Origin: Clostridia bacterium
GTDB taxonomy: Bacteria; Bacillota; Clostridia; Oscillospirales; CAG-382
Length of the DNA: 42,353 bases
Reading direction: 5' to 3'
Assembly (NCBI GenBank): GCA_017561145.1
Contig: JAFZDO010000015.1
Span: 1 to 42,353 of the forward strand
The notes below the pieces were generated by a model. That model was given only the letters and a program-made list of their open reading frames with translations. It ran no database searches and was not told the origin of the DNA. Positions 24,784 to 33,200 of the stretch are shown piece by piece. The position numbers and the translations under genes are program-made. Numbering within the stretch: position 1 is the first letter of the stretch; each line of letters begins with the position of its first letter.

Positions 24784-24812
24784 TTGACAGCACCCCTCAC
24801 GCGTGATATAAT
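24784..24812 (+). promoter_or_regulatory. Consensus promoter of the small lipoprotein gene
   Basis: TTGACA (24784-24789), 17 nt, TATAAT (24807-24812) with an extended TGA. It starts 3 nt after the exporter stop codon. Confidence 0.85.
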
Positions 24813-24819
24813 ACATTAA

Positions 24820-24860
24820 CCGTCTACTATAACAGACGGCGCATTTGCGGTATTGCCGCA
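24820..24860 (+). promoter_or_regulatory. Two hairpins in the lipoprotein leader
   Basis: CCGTCT/AGACGG (24820-24825 with 24834-24839) and TGCGG/CCGCA (24846-24850 with 24856-24860) occupy the 5' leader directly ahead of the SD. Their role is unknown; they may protect the mRNA 5' end. Confidence 0.45.
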
Positions 24861-24878
24861 GGAAAGAAAGGATATGTT

Positions 24879-25433
24879 ATGAAAATGACCAAGAAAATTC
24901 TCGCAGCTCTTTTGGTAGCTTGCTCTCTCTTCGCGCTTGTAGCGTGCGGCGGTAGCGACAATTACACAAAAGGCACCATTGAAAACAACGTTTACACCAA
25001 CGAATGGGCTGATATGAAGTTCGAGCTCGACGACACCTGGAAGAAGGGCTCTGACGCAGATTTCAAGAGCTATGAAAACGAAAATACCGATTGCGGCCTT
25101 ATCGCAGGTATCGCTACCGAAGGCAGACAGTTGGCAATCGCTTTCGAAAAGAACCCCTTGGGTCTCTATGATGAAGAATCCTACCTCAACAACGTTAAAA
25201 AAGGCATGAACGAAGCTGTTTCCGGCTATAGCTTCGGCGAATACTACACCAAGAGCATCGCAGGTAAAGACTACCTCGGCGTGGACGTTTCCCTCACTCA
25301 GGGCAGCGTTACCGTTTATCAGTCGTTCTTCACCAAGCTTCACGACGGCAAGTTCATCAGCATCGTTGTTACCAGCCTTGTCGGCAAGGAAGAGATCAAC
25401 TCCGTACTCGCTAAGATCACTACCCTTAAATAA
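24879..25433 (+). CDS. Small secreted lipoprotein of unknown function
   Basis: A 184-aa protein with a signal peptide and lipobox LVAC (Cys23) followed by GGSDN. The mature part begins with a short beta-rich segment (NNVYTNEWADMKFELDDTWKKG) typical of small clostridial lipoproteins that carry a PsbP/DUF-like alpha/beta domain, and ends EEINSVLAKITTL. No enzymatic motif was seen and no specific function is proposed. AAAGGA precedes ATG 24879; ATG 24885 is a second possibility. The gene is framed by a strong promoter and a terminator, so it is probably well expressed on its own. Confidence 0.85.
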   Translation: MKMTKKILAALLVACSLFALVACGGSDNYTKGTIENNVYTNEWADMKFELDDTWKKGSDADFKSYENENTDCGLIAGIATEGRQLAIAFEKNPLGLYDEESYLNNVKKGMNEAVSGYSFGEYYTKSIAGKDYLGVDVSLTQGSVTVYQSFFTKLHDGKFISIVVTSLVGKEEINSVLAKITTLK

Positions 25434-25447
25434 TCATATTCACCTAT

Positions 25448-25482
25448 AAAAAAAGAGCAGAGAATCGTCTCTGCCCTTTTTT
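25448..25482. terminator. Bidirectional terminator between lipoprotein and spoVT
   Basis: A GC stem (25457-25463 with 25468-25474) is flanked by an A run on the left and a T run on the right, so it can serve both convergent genes. Confidence 0.85.
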
Positions 25483-25483
25483 G

Positions 25484-26017
25484 TTATATAACCGTTTGTG
25501 TCGATATAAAATATGCGCCTGCATCGACAAGCTTTTTTTCGCTGCCGTCGAGGGATCTTCCGTCCTGCTTCAGCGACATCACCGCGCCGATAACGTTGCC
25601 CTCGCTTACTATCGGAGAAAGATAGTTCACAACGCCCTCCTGCTCGGTAACCTTGATCTGTGCCGAATTGTTTTCTCTTGAATAGCTCCGTCTTGTGGAT
25701 AAAACGCCTGAAAGCCCGTTTGAGATCGGCTTTTCAACGTAATCCTTCCTCGGCACGCCCGAAACCGCCACAACGCTGTCGCGGTCACATATAGCGATAG
25801 GTATGCCGCTCGTTCGGTTTATCGCCTCGGCATATTCCGCCGAAACACGACTCAATTCCCCCACGGGCGAATATTTTCGGAACACCACGCTCCCGTCGGT
25901 CTCGGTGTATATCTCCAACGGATCGCCCTCGCGTATCCGCATCGTCCTTCTTATCTCCTTGGGAATAACCACCCTGCCCAAATCGTCAATTCGACGTACA
26001 ATCCCTGTGGCTTTCAT
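25484..26017 (-). CDS. spoVT: Stage V sporulation protein T (SpoVT)
   Basis: A 177-aa transcription regulator. The N-terminal AbrB/SpoVT swapped-hairpin DNA-binding domain is intact (ATGIVRRIDDLGRVVIPKEI, RIREGDPLEIYTE). The C-terminal GAF domain follows (about 55-177; PIAICDRDSVVAVSGVPR, SPIVSEGNVIGAVMSLKQ). SpoVT modulates sigma-G-dependent forespore genes and spore coat and germination properties. Length matches the family. GGAG precedes the start at 26017 by 11 nt. The first 33 codons and the upstream region recur in part at 26904-27042 and 28233-28267. No clear sigma-A or sigma-G promoter was identified on the minus strand. Confidence 0.96.
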   Translation of the reverse strand: MKATGIVRRIDDLGRVVIPKEIRRTMRIREGDPLEIYTETDGSVVFRKYSPVGELSRVSAEYAEAINRTSGIPIAICDRDSVVAVSGVPRKDYVEKPISNGLSGVLSTRRSYSRENNSAQIKVTEQEGVVNYLSPIVSEGNVIGAVMSLKQDGRSLDGSEKKLVDAGAYFISTQTVI

Positions 26018-26138
26018 ATATAAATTTCTCCTTTAATTTCAAATCGTGATGTTATTATTTGTAACTTACGGAGAAATATACCGCATATATTTACTTTTGG
26101 AACGAAATATGATATAATAAATTAAAGGCGGTGAGTAT
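26013..26138. repeat. spoVT upstream region, copy A of a repeated intergenic unit
   Basis: The first part (about 26013-26063, up to GTTATTATTTGTAA) is similar to copies B (27000 onward) and C (28233 onward). The second part, with TTTACT-17-TATAAT and TTAAAGGCGGTGA, is similar to copy C only. It separates spoVT from the beta-propeller-like gene. Confidence 0.75.
26090..26118 (+). promoter_or_regulatory. Promoter of the beta-propeller-like gene
   Basis: TTTACT (26090-26095), 17 nt, TATAAT (26113-26118) with an extended TGA. The same arrangement occurs before the Imm32-like gene. Confidence 0.7.
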
Positions 26139-26816
26139 ATGAGAAGTTTTTGGAGTTACATTACAAATGGTAAATATTCTATTGGTTGCACTGGACAAAC
26201 CGTATATTTGTACGATGAAAACAACAATGAAATAACAAAATTCAAAGATATAAAATACGCTTACACACCTATGTTTTCTCCTGACGGAAAATCATTTTTA
26301 GTCAAATCAACCGACGGCAGACTCGCGGTTTACTCTCTTGAAACCTTTTCATTAATAAAAAAATTTCGTTTTTCAAAAGTCAACTTTTCACAAGATGATG
26401 GATTTTGTTTTTCACCAGACGGAGCATTGTTTTTAAATATAGAACGCCACAATGGAACAGCAAGTCTTATAATAGCTATTTATAATACAGATGATTTTTC
26501 GCTTGTAAAACAAGTTTTGTTAAACAATAATATGACTATCACCCATATTGAATACGACCATTCTACAAATGATTATTATGTTTTAGGATTCATTAGCGAA
26601 AATAGATTTGTTGCAAAATTTATAGATTACGAAATTAAAAACATCACATACATAACCGAAAAAGAATTTAAGTTTTATTCGGCATATAAAGATTCGCAAA
26701 TGAGTGGTTTTTCGACAACATCATTTGAACTTGCAGGATTAGACCAAGATACACTTAAAGAAATGAATCATACTTTTGCAAAATTGTATATGTATCATAA
26801 TAAGACAACGGAGTGA
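26139..26816 (+). CDS. Hypothetical beta-propeller (WD40-like) protein
   Basis: A 225-aa cytoplasmic protein without signal peptide or membrane helix. It contains WD40/TolB-like blade motifs: TPMFSPDGKSFLVKSTDGRLAVYSLET, FCFSPDGALFLNIERHNG and weaker following units, so it may form a partial beta propeller. FSPDG occurs twice. No catalytic residues are apparent. Codon use is clearly AT-richer than in neighbouring genes, and the gene lies between repeated copies of the spoVT upstream region, so horizontal acquisition is likely. GGCGGTGA precedes ATG 26139. An overlapping terminator begins within the last codons. Function unknown. Confidence 0.8.
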   Translation: MRSFWSYITNGKYSIGCTGQTVYLYDENNNEITKFKDIKYAYTPMFSPDGKSFLVKSTDGRLAVYSLETFSLIKKFRFSKVNFSQDDGFCFSPDGALFLNIERHNGTASLIIAIYNTDDFSLVKQVLLNNNMTITHIEYDHSTNDYYVLGFISENRFVAKFIDYEIKNITYITEKEFKFYSAYKDSQMSGFSTTSFELAGLDQDTLKEMNHTFAKLYMYHNKTTE

Positions 26817-26838
26817 TTTCACTCCGCTGTTTCTTTAT
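26805..26838 (+). terminator. Terminator after the beta-propeller-like gene
   Basis: An 8-bp stem (26809-26816 with 26819-26826) with a 2-nt loop, then a T-rich stretch. The stop codon is part of the stem. Confidence 0.7.
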
Positions 26839-26903
26839 ATCTATTTACCACACTATGTATCACAACACAAAACCTGTCAATTGGTGTCAATGTTGTCAGC
26901 AAG

Positions 26904-27001
26904 GGGTCGCCCTCGCGTATACGCATCGTCCGTCTTATCTCTTACGGAATAACAATGCGCCCAAGGTCGTCGATTCGACGTACAATCCCTGTGGCTTTCA
27001 T
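26904..27001 (-). pseudogene. Truncated spoVT 5' fragment with internal stop
   Basis: On the minus strand from ATG 27001, the first 33 codons of spoVT are repeated: MKATGIVRRIDDLGRIVIP, then a TAA stop where spoVT has AAG, then EIRRTMRIREGDP. After DPL similarity ends abruptly at about 26904. The fragment covers only the DNA-binding half and cannot make a functional protein. It is part of copy B of the repeated spoVT upstream region. Confidence 0.9.
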
Positions 27002-27007
27002 ATATAA

Positions 27008-27042
27008 ATTCTCCTTGTTTTTACATTTGTGGTGTTATTATT
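27008..27042. repeat. 35-bp direct repeat, copy B
   Basis: A 35-base stretch starting ATTCTCCTTG is identical to 28233-28267, 1225 bp away, and similar to the spoVT upstream region at about 26029-26063. It directly adjoins the spoVT fragment. Confidence 0.9.
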
Positions 27043-27072
27043 GGAAAAACGGTGAGATTTATTCCGACAATA

Positions 27073-27101
27073 TTGACTTTTCTCAAGACGCATATTATAC
27101 T
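27073..27101 (+). promoter_or_regulatory. Promoter of the 300-aa lipoprotein gene
   Basis: TTGACT (27073-27078), 17 nt, TATACT (27096-27101). It accounts for the only expression signal in the 26817-27152 gap besides the terminator, pseudogene and repeat. Confidence 0.65.
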
Positions 27102-27152
27102 AAAGATAGTTATCTACTTGTCAAATATCAATAAAACAAGCAGGGGGTCATT

Positions 27153-28055
27153 ATGAAAAAAAACATTCTTTTACTTTTAACAGCTATTTTGCTTATTGTG
27201 TTTTGCTCTTGCGACAAAGGCGATATAATCGAATCAAGGCTTTCACATACCTGCGACCAAATACTTTGCGAAGGTTATGACGACGACGGCAACCAATACG
27301 AATTAGTGGCTAACCAAAAAGAAACATCGCTTGGTTACGAAATTACCGTAGGCGTTATCAAGAACAACGAATGGTTGTATCCTTTGTCCACCGAGTTTCC
27401 TTTTTTGGGCGAAGACGGCCTTTTCCACGTCAGTTGCCCTATGGGAAGCAAATCTGGAAGCAACTTATCTCAACACACCGAAATAAGAAAAGCAATAAGG
27501 TTCATCGATAACGGTACATTTGTAATGGACTCGTATAACAATCGCAACACGACCGGATGGAAATTATATAACCACTACTATATCTTCTTCAGTTGCGCCA
27601 ACTTAAAAAGCCTTACCATCGACTGCGATAAATCTACATTAATTTTCCGCAAATCCAATTATCATACCCGCGACATAATCACAGATAACGGAAACATTAT
27701 TATGTATACGGAAACATCTGACACTATTTCTGGTTGGCTCGAAGACAAGGTGTTCGATTGGCAACTCTTGAACACTAAAACATTGCAAGTGTCCAAAATC
27801 GCTTCCCGTGTTTCTGGTGTTTGTCCCGAAGGTGCGGTTTCGGAGAATTTGTTTTTTGCTTCTGATAAACATTTCTACAACACAAATGCACAAAAAGTAA
27901 TCAATCTTTCTGAATATAACATTGATATGTTTTCTGGTAGCAACATCTACTTCGAAAACGGAAAATGCAACTTTGAAGCAAAAAACAAACTGGGCACAAA
28001 TTTTAGCATAACCATTGATAAATCAGGAAATGTTATCGAAGAAGTTCAAAAGTAA
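27153..28055 (+). CDS. Hypothetical lipoprotein in the accessory segment
   Basis: A 300-aa exported protein. The hydrophobic signal ends FCSCDKGD, a plausible though imperfect lipobox (Cys20, Ser at -1). The mature part is rich in Asn, Ser and aromatic residues with alternating strands (KLYNHYYIFFSCANLKSL, GNIIMYTETSD, LLNTKTLQVSKIAS), suggesting a beta-propeller or beta-sandwich fold, but no family was recognised. Six or more Cys lie in the first half. GGGGG lies ahead of ATG 27153. The gene sits between the two identical 35-bp repeats, and its base composition is AT-richer than the core genes, which suggests acquisition as a unit. Confidence 0.78.
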   Translation: MKKNILLLLTAILLIVFCSCDKGDIIESRLSHTCDQILCEGYDDDGNQYELVANQKETSLGYEITVGVIKNNEWLYPLSTEFPFLGEDGLFHVSCPMGSKSGSNLSQHTEIRKAIRFIDNGTFVMDSYNNRNTTGWKLYNHYYIFFSCANLKSLTIDCDKSTLIFRKSNYHTRDIITDNGNIIMYTETSDTISGWLEDKVFDWQLLNTKTLQVSKIASRVSGVCPEGAVSENLFFASDKHFYNTNAQKVINLSEYNIDMFSGSNIYFENGKCNFEAKNKLGTNFSITIDKSGNVIEEVQK

Positions 28056-28145
28056 TATTCATACCGCTTGAATTTGTTTTTGTCTTCACTATTACATATA
28101 TACGATTGCATTCGAAACACACTAAATTTGCTTATACGTACTAAA

Positions 28146-28176
28146 AAACCGCTACAGCTTTGTAGCGGTCTTTTAT
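28146..28176 (+). terminator. Terminator after the 300-aa lipoprotein gene
   Basis: A 9-bp stem (28148-28156 with 28161-28169), loop GCTT, then CTTTT. It lies about 90 nt after the stop. Confidence 0.78.
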
Positions 28177-28232
28177 GCCCATTCACTACACTACGATATG
28201 TATAATTTCGGAAAGTGACACTGTTGTATATT

Positions 28233-28267
28233 ATTCTCCTTGTTTTTACATTTGTGGTGTTATTATT
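28233..28267. repeat. 35-bp direct repeat, copy C
   Basis: Identical to 27008-27042. The sequence that follows it (TTTACT-17-TATAAT, then AAAGGCGGTGA) matches the spoVT/beta-propeller intergenic region (copy A) rather than copy B. Confidence 0.9.
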
Positions 28268-28296
28268 TGTAAAAACGAAGAGGTTTATGCAAGGGA

Positions 28297-28325
28297 TTTA
28301 CTTTCGGGTTAGTTTGTGATATAAT
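28297..28325 (+). promoter_or_regulatory. Promoter of the Imm32-like gene
   Basis: TTTACT (28297-28302), 17 nt, TATAAT (28320-28325) with an extended TGA. It resembles the promoter at 26090-26118 in hexamers, spacing and following SD. Confidence 0.7.
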
Positions 28326-28345
28326 GAACTAAAGGCGGTGATTTT

Positions 28346-28609
28346 GTGAAGGAAATCAAAACTAACATTCCTGAATATGATGGTGCTATCGAACTCGTAT
28401 GGGATGATAATTTTAAAATCAAAACCTCAACACCATACGATACGATTACCATAGAAGCAAATCGAGACGGACTTTTGTCCTTGGCACGCCACTTGCTATT
28501 GTTGGCGCAAGAAGAAGTTCCAAGCGGTTCTCATTTTCATTTGGACGAATTTAATTCGCTTGAAAATGGTTCTGTTGAATTAATTATTTCTAAAAACGAA
28601 GAATTATAA
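28346..28609 (+). CDS. Imm32-like immunity protein candidate
   Basis: An 87-aa acidic cytoplasmic protein starting at GTG 28346 behind GGCGGTG. The C-terminal half (ANRDGLLSLARHLLLLAQ, then VPSGSHFHLDEFNSLENGS and ELIISK) resembles the Imm32 family found beside polymorphic toxins; this match is from memory and not verified. No toxin gene is nearby, so it could be an orphan immunity gene against a toxin delivered by neighbours. The promoter and SD are shared with the beta-propeller-like gene at 26139, indicating related origin of the two upstream regions. Confidence 0.7.
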   Translation: MKEIKTNIPEYDGAIELVWDDNFKIKTSTPYDTITIEANRDGLLSLARHLLLLAQEEVPSGSHFHLDEFNSLENGSVELIISKNEEL

Positions 28610-28616
28610 TATTCAT

Positions 28617-28648
28617 AAGCGAGGTGAATTTCACCTCGCTTTTATTCT
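28617..28648 (+). terminator. Terminator after the Imm32-like gene
   Basis: An 11-bp stem (28617-28627 with 28631-28641), 3-nt loop, then a T-rich tail. Confidence 0.82.
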
Positions 28649-28665
28649 TTCCATCACACTGCATA

Positions 28666-28694
28666 TTGACAAACAAGCACATTTTATTTATACT
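28666..28694 (+). promoter_or_regulatory. Promoter of the 120-aa lipoprotein gene
   Basis: TTGACA (28666-28671), 17 nt, TATACT (28689-28694). Confidence 0.75.
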
Positions 28695-28726
28695 ATAAAA
28701 AACGCAATAGAAGGAAGATGCATATT

Positions 28727-29089
28727 ATGAAACGCTGTAAGGCTTTGGTTGCTTTTATATTACTCGCATGCGTTTGCTTTGGCTTGTGCGCGTGCGGCTT
28801 CAGCGAAGAGGATATTGTCGGAAGTTGGAAATGCTCCTACGTTTACGGCACCAAAAAGGACAAGTTTGACGTTACCTTTACTCTTTCCGACGACGGAAAT
28901 TACTCAAAGACCGTTATCAAGAACGGCGAAGAGAGCGATACCGAGCAAGGCACTTACGAGATCGTAAACAGCAAGGTTCACCTTTACAAGGACGGCGACA
29001 GATTCGGCACCGTTACCACCTATGAATATTCCTATGGCAGACTGGTAAACAACGGTCACATATTCAAAAAAAGTCGGTTAAATCAATAA
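28727..29089 (+). CDS. Small lipocalin-like lipoprotein
   Basis: A 120-aa protein with signal peptide and lipobox LCAC (Cys23). The mature part begins EEDIVGSWKCSY, continues FTLSDDGNYSKTV, GTYEIVNSKVHLY and ends with a short basic tail. The VGSWK start followed by alternating strands and EQGTYEI is typical of lipocalin-like or YceI-like barrel lipoproteins that may bind small hydrophobic ligands; this is a weak assignment. ATG 28727 is chosen because AAGGAAG lies about 8 nt upstream; ATG 28718 is too close. Monocistronic, ending at a terminator facing bcp. Confidence 0.8.
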   Translation: MKRCKALVAFILLACVCFGLCACGFSEEDIVGSWKCSYVYGTKKDKFDVTFTLSDDGNYSKTVIKNGEESDTEQGTYEIVNSKVHLYKDGDRFGTVTTYEYSYGRLVNNGHIFKKSRLNQ

Positions 29090-29121
29090 AAAGGTGTTGC
29101 GATATGCAACACCTTTATTTT
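29088..29121. terminator. Terminator between lipoprotein and bcp (convergent)
   Basis: An 11-bp stem (29090-29100 with 29106-29116), 5-nt loop. T-rich on the plus side and A-rich on the left, so probably bidirectional. Confidence 0.82.
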
Positions 29122-29573
29122 TATAGCTTCGCAAGTATTTCCGAAGCGTTTGTGTCGGGCTTGACCTTCGGCATAATTTCTGCGATATTGCCGTTTTCGT
29201 CTATAATAAACGTTGTACGGACTACTCCCATCGATACCTTTCCGCACATCTTCTTTTCCTGCCAAACGCCGTAAGCGTTGATTGCCAAAAGCTCGGGGTC
29301 GGACAGAAGAATGAAGGAAAGGTTAAACTTTTCGGCAAACTTTTTGTGCGATGCAACGCTGTCCTTGCTTATACCGATAACCTCGACGTTCTTTTCGGTA
29401 AATCCCTTGTATGCATCGGCAAATGCGCACGCCTGACGGGTGCAACCCGGTGTGTTGTCCTTCGGATAGAAATAGAGCACGACCTTTTTGCCCAAAAATC
29501 TCGAAAGCGAAATCTCCTTTCCGTCCTTATCATAAAGTGTAAAATCAGGGGCTTTCATTCCAACTTCGATCAT
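29121..29573 (-). CDS. bcp: Thioredoxin-dependent peroxiredoxin (Bcp/PrxQ type)
   Basis: A 150-aa AhpC/TSA-fold protein that reduces hydrogen and organic peroxides. The peroxidatic motif PGCTRQAC contains Cys44 and, five residues later, Cys49, the pair typical of alpha2-type Bcp/PrxQ. KVVLYFYPKDNTPGCT, a conserved Arg in VVRTTFIIDENG and a length of 150 fit the family. It begins 11 nt after a cyclase-family gene on the same strand and is likely cotranscribed with it. Confidence 0.95.
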   Translation of the reverse strand: MIEVGMKAPDFTLYDKDGKEISLSRFLGKKVVLYFYPKDNTPGCTRQACAFADAYKGFTEKNVEVIGISKDSVASHKKFAEKFNLSFILLSDPELLAINAYGVWQEKKMCGKVSMGVVRTTFIIDENGNIAEIMPKVKPDTNASEILAKL

Positions 29574-29584
29574 TTTTAACTCCT

Positions 29585-30178
29585 TTAAAATTCAATAAGT
29601 ATTGCCCGTACGGGGGCTCCGTCCGCACCGCCTAAATTGATCGGCGCGGCATTGAGAAAATAAACGCCGTCGGGCACGTCGGACAGCCTTATACCCTCAA
29701 GCAAAACTATATTCTCGGAAAGCAACCGCAAATGAACCTGCATCGGCGCGTCGATGGGGCCTACGGTTTGTGATTCGTTACCGACAAGGTCGATCCTCGC
29801 TTCGGCAAAAACCTCCGCCGCTTCAAGCGTAACGGTGGCTTCGCCCTTTATAAGTATCTTTTTGCGGGCATCTATGTTCAGCTTCTTTGCGTTTTCGAGC
29901 ATTTTTACTGCATCATCTGCCGTAACGTCGCCGTGGTGGCTTACAACGTAAGCAAGCCCGACGAATCTGCTTAAGTCTATATTATCGACCGTTTTGCCGT
30001 CTTTAATAAAATGGCTCGGCGCATCGATATGCGTGCCGTTGTGTGCACACATAGAAAACGCGGTCAGATTATAAAGGTCACCGTTTTCTATCGAACAGAC
30101 GGCATCCTTCTTCGGTGTCGGGTCGCCCGAAAAAACCTCGCAAGAGAAGACCTCTTGTGAAATATCGTATATCCTCAT
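29585..30178 (-). CDS. Cyclase-family (kynurenine-formamidase-like) metal hydrolase
   Basis: A 197-aa protein of the cyclase/KynB superfamily. The metal-binding motif HNGTHIDAPSHF (HxGTHxDxPxH) is at about residues 45-56, and a late GAPVRAILIEF closes the barrel-like fold. Family members hydrolyse cyclic amides or N-formylkynurenine. The substrate here is not apparent, since no tryptophan catabolism genes are near. The start at ATG 30178 follows GGAGG. The frame is open upstream to 30250, but that part crosses the promoter. It lies 11 nt ahead of bcp, so the pair forms an operon. Confidence 0.9.
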   Translation of the reverse strand: MRIYDISQEVFSCEVFSGDPTPKKDAVCSIENGDLYNLTAFSMCAHNGTHIDAPSHFIKDGKTVDNIDLSRFVGLAYVVSHHGDVTADDAVKMLENAKKLNIDARKKILIKGEATVTLEAAEVFAEARIDLVGNESQTVGPIDAPMQVHLRLLSENIVLLEGIRLSDVPDGVYFLNAAPINLGGADGAPVRAILIEF

Positions 30179-30208
30179 AATACCTCCTGCCGCATTATCT
30201 TTGATTAT

Positions 30209-30237
30209 ATTATGCCGTTTTATATGTGATTTGTCAA
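30209..30237 (-). promoter_or_regulatory. Promoter of the cyclase-bcp operon
   Basis: On the minus strand, TTGACA (30237-30232), 17 nt, CATAAT (30214-30209). The -35 directly abuts the T tract of the upstream terminator. Confidence 0.7.
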
Positions 30238-30280
30238 CAAAAAAATGCACCTTAAGGGCAATCAGCCTTTAAGGTGCATA
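30238..30280 (-). terminator. Terminator of the large surface-protein gene
   Basis: A long stem (30245-30258 with 30266-30279, one G-U pair), 7-nt loop, reading into T7 on the minus strand. Confidence 0.88.
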
Positions 30281-30286
30281 TCTTTT

Positions 30287-33200
30287 TTAAAGCCGGGGTT
30301 TAGACTTTTTGCGAAGCTTGAATGCGATCGTAAGGGATGCGATCGCAACAATAACGAAAATTATTCTGCCGGAGCTGTCGCCGGGAACGGGAACGGTTTC
30401 GTTATAAAATTCGATCTTTGCCGCGCCGCTTACCTCGGCATAAAGCTTTTCCTCATCACCGGTAACGACAACCGTTATTTCGTATACGGTTTCGTCGTAG
30501 GTATAGGTCGCTTCGTCGCCGACGACCTCACTCACGGTGAATTTATAGGTGCCTTCCTCTCTAAATTTGATAGGATCGAAGCTAAAGCTTCCGTCTTCCT
30601 TGCTCTTCGCCTCGCCGATAATATTGCCGTCTACATCCTTCAAGCAGAAGGTAAAATCGGATGCGAGCTGACCGTCGAGATACTTAACGCCCGAAAATTC
30701 GACGCTTACGGGGCCGGGAGTTTTCGCCTTGGGAGGATCGATAACGGTGGTTTGGTTTCCGTTGTAATCGAGCTCGGTCTTGCCGTTGGTGGGATAAGGA
30801 CTGCCGAATGCGAATCCGTCTTCATCGACGTCGAGCTCTACCTCGTAAACGAGCTTGTAATTATCGGCACGGAGAAGGGGCGCATCCTTAACGTACCAAG
30901 TCAACACGAAAATATCGCCGTTTTTATTTCCGACAACGTCTTCACCGCCGTCTGCGTAATCCTCGGGATCAACGATCTCTGCAATAACGGGAATTTCGTG
31001 AGTGGTGGGACGGTTTTCATCGATAAGCCAGCCGTCCTTTGCAGACCAGATTACCTTATCCAAAGCGGCGTCTACGACCTTGATGCTATCAAGATCGAGA
31101 ATTGCCCACTTACTCATATAGTCGGTAACGGTAACGTTAAAATACATTGTGCTCGAAAGCATATCCAAGGAGTCGGTCAGCACGTCCGTAAGACCTTCGA
31201 TACCTTCGGACTGAACGAAGAGCGCCTTTTCGTTGGTGATACCGCCGTCCATCCAATCGGAAGGCTCGTCGTAGTCAACAACGTAAACGTAAAGCACCTC
31301 GTCCATTGCCGCCAATTTTTCGGCAGCGGCAGTAGTACGTGCCACGCTGTCATCGTAGGTCACGTAACTGCTTTTGTAGATAGTGGAGTAGAAAAGCTCG
31401 GAAACAGCGGTTCCCTTTTCCTTATCGTACTTAACAAATGCACGTTCCGCAACAGAAATGGGATATTCGGTTCCTCTTGTAAGAGAAGAATATGCATAAA
31501 CGTCGGTCCAGATCTGTTCAGCAAACGCGAAAAATTCGTCTTCGCTTACAGCGCCTTCTTCAAAAGTGCTCTTAAGCACGTCTTCGATAGACATATCGGC
31601 AAATCTGTTGCCGAATACAGCGGTAAACGCATCGGGAAGCTTATTTCCTAAGACAAGCGCACACTCGAAGGTCGATTTCGCAACCGAAAGCGCGCCGTAC
31701 TCGGTCGACCAGGTCTTCCAATTTGCATCAAACGCTCTTGGGGTTTCGTCGGTATTGACGTTGCCGTCGGAAATGAATATAACGGTAACGTCGTCTAAGG
31801 TTTCATCGTGATTTTCGATATATTTTGCAACACCGCTAAGTCCTGCCTCGCAGTTGGTCGAAGAACGGCCGTAAAGCAGGTTGCCGGGCAGCTCACCCAA
31901 GGCGGCGGCAAGCTCTTCAACGGTTTCAACGTGAACGAGAACCTCGTTTTCGCCCATACCGAAAGCCATCAATGTCAAAAGGTTGTAACCGTTTCCGTCA
32001 AGCACCGATTCACCGATAGAGAGAATTGCCTCCTTCATTTCGGGCCATTCCTCATCCATCGAATAAGAGCCGTCAACCATAAGAATCGTTTCGTCGTGAG
32101 TTACTTTAACGCCCTCGCCGGGAACCTCAACAGAAACCTCAAAGCGACTGCTGTCCTTTTTGTTGGAAAGCTTCTTGGCTTCAAGCACGCCATCGTGGAA
32201 GGTAAGCTCCGCATCTGCGTAAACGGGGGTCTCGCCGACAGAAACGCCTACGAAGTTCTGAGAAACCTCACGACTTGTCTTAATACCGTCGCCGTTTGTA
32301 TCCGCGGGCTCGGGTGCATAGAAATAAACGCCGCGTTCGAGCTTTTGAGTGCCCGATACCTCGACCTTGATATGACTGTTTTCAAAAGCATTGAATTTAA
32401 AGGTATAGCTGCTTGCTTCGCCAACCTTCACGGTTTCGAGAGTTTTGCCGTTGAGATATGTGTTTATAACTATATCATCATCTTCATCCGCGCCCTGATT
32501 CAACGCTACGTTTATTGTGACCTCATACTGATCCTCGGTGTTGTCCACCTTGCAGTTTAAAATATCAAGCTTTGTAATAACGATCTGGCCGTTACCCGCA
32601 TCAACACCGGGAAGAGCCAACAAATAATCGACAAGTGCGTCGTGACGTACACGAACGTCCTCGTACACTGCGAAGGTTCGTTTGCCCTTTACGTCATAGC
32701 CTGCCTCGTCACTGATGTCGTGCACGGGCTGACCCCATTGGAAGTTATCGGTAACGCGATAGGTTCTGTCATATCTTAATTCGTCGGCAGACTTACCGTT
32801 TGCACTTGCCCAGATAGCCGCTTGTACCGCACTGATGATCTCGCCGCGTTTCATATCCTCGGCATATTCAAATCCGTTTTCGGCAAGGCTTGCCTTCATT
32901 TCCTCAAAAGTAACGTAAGGATAAGAATTTGACACGATAGCGCGTATTTTTCTCGCCTGCTCGGGAGTATAATATTCGCTTTCGTCAAGATTCATCTTTT
33001 TGTAATAGACGCCGTCTACTACCATTGTTTCAATATCACAGCAATAGGTAACGTCGTAATTGCTCTTGCCGAGCTCATACACACCGTTAGGTGTCCAGGT
33101 CGTGGCGTCATACTTATCGCTGTCGATAACAACAAAGGTCTGTGCAGCCTCTGTGCCGCCGATAAAATGTCCGGAAAATTCATAACCGTGGATAGGCTTT

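Noticed and set aside
30245-31651. 468-codon plus-strand frame opposite the surface-protein 3' end
   Set aside because: Antisense to a gene with clear signal, VWA and pilin domains; no SD and no known motif.
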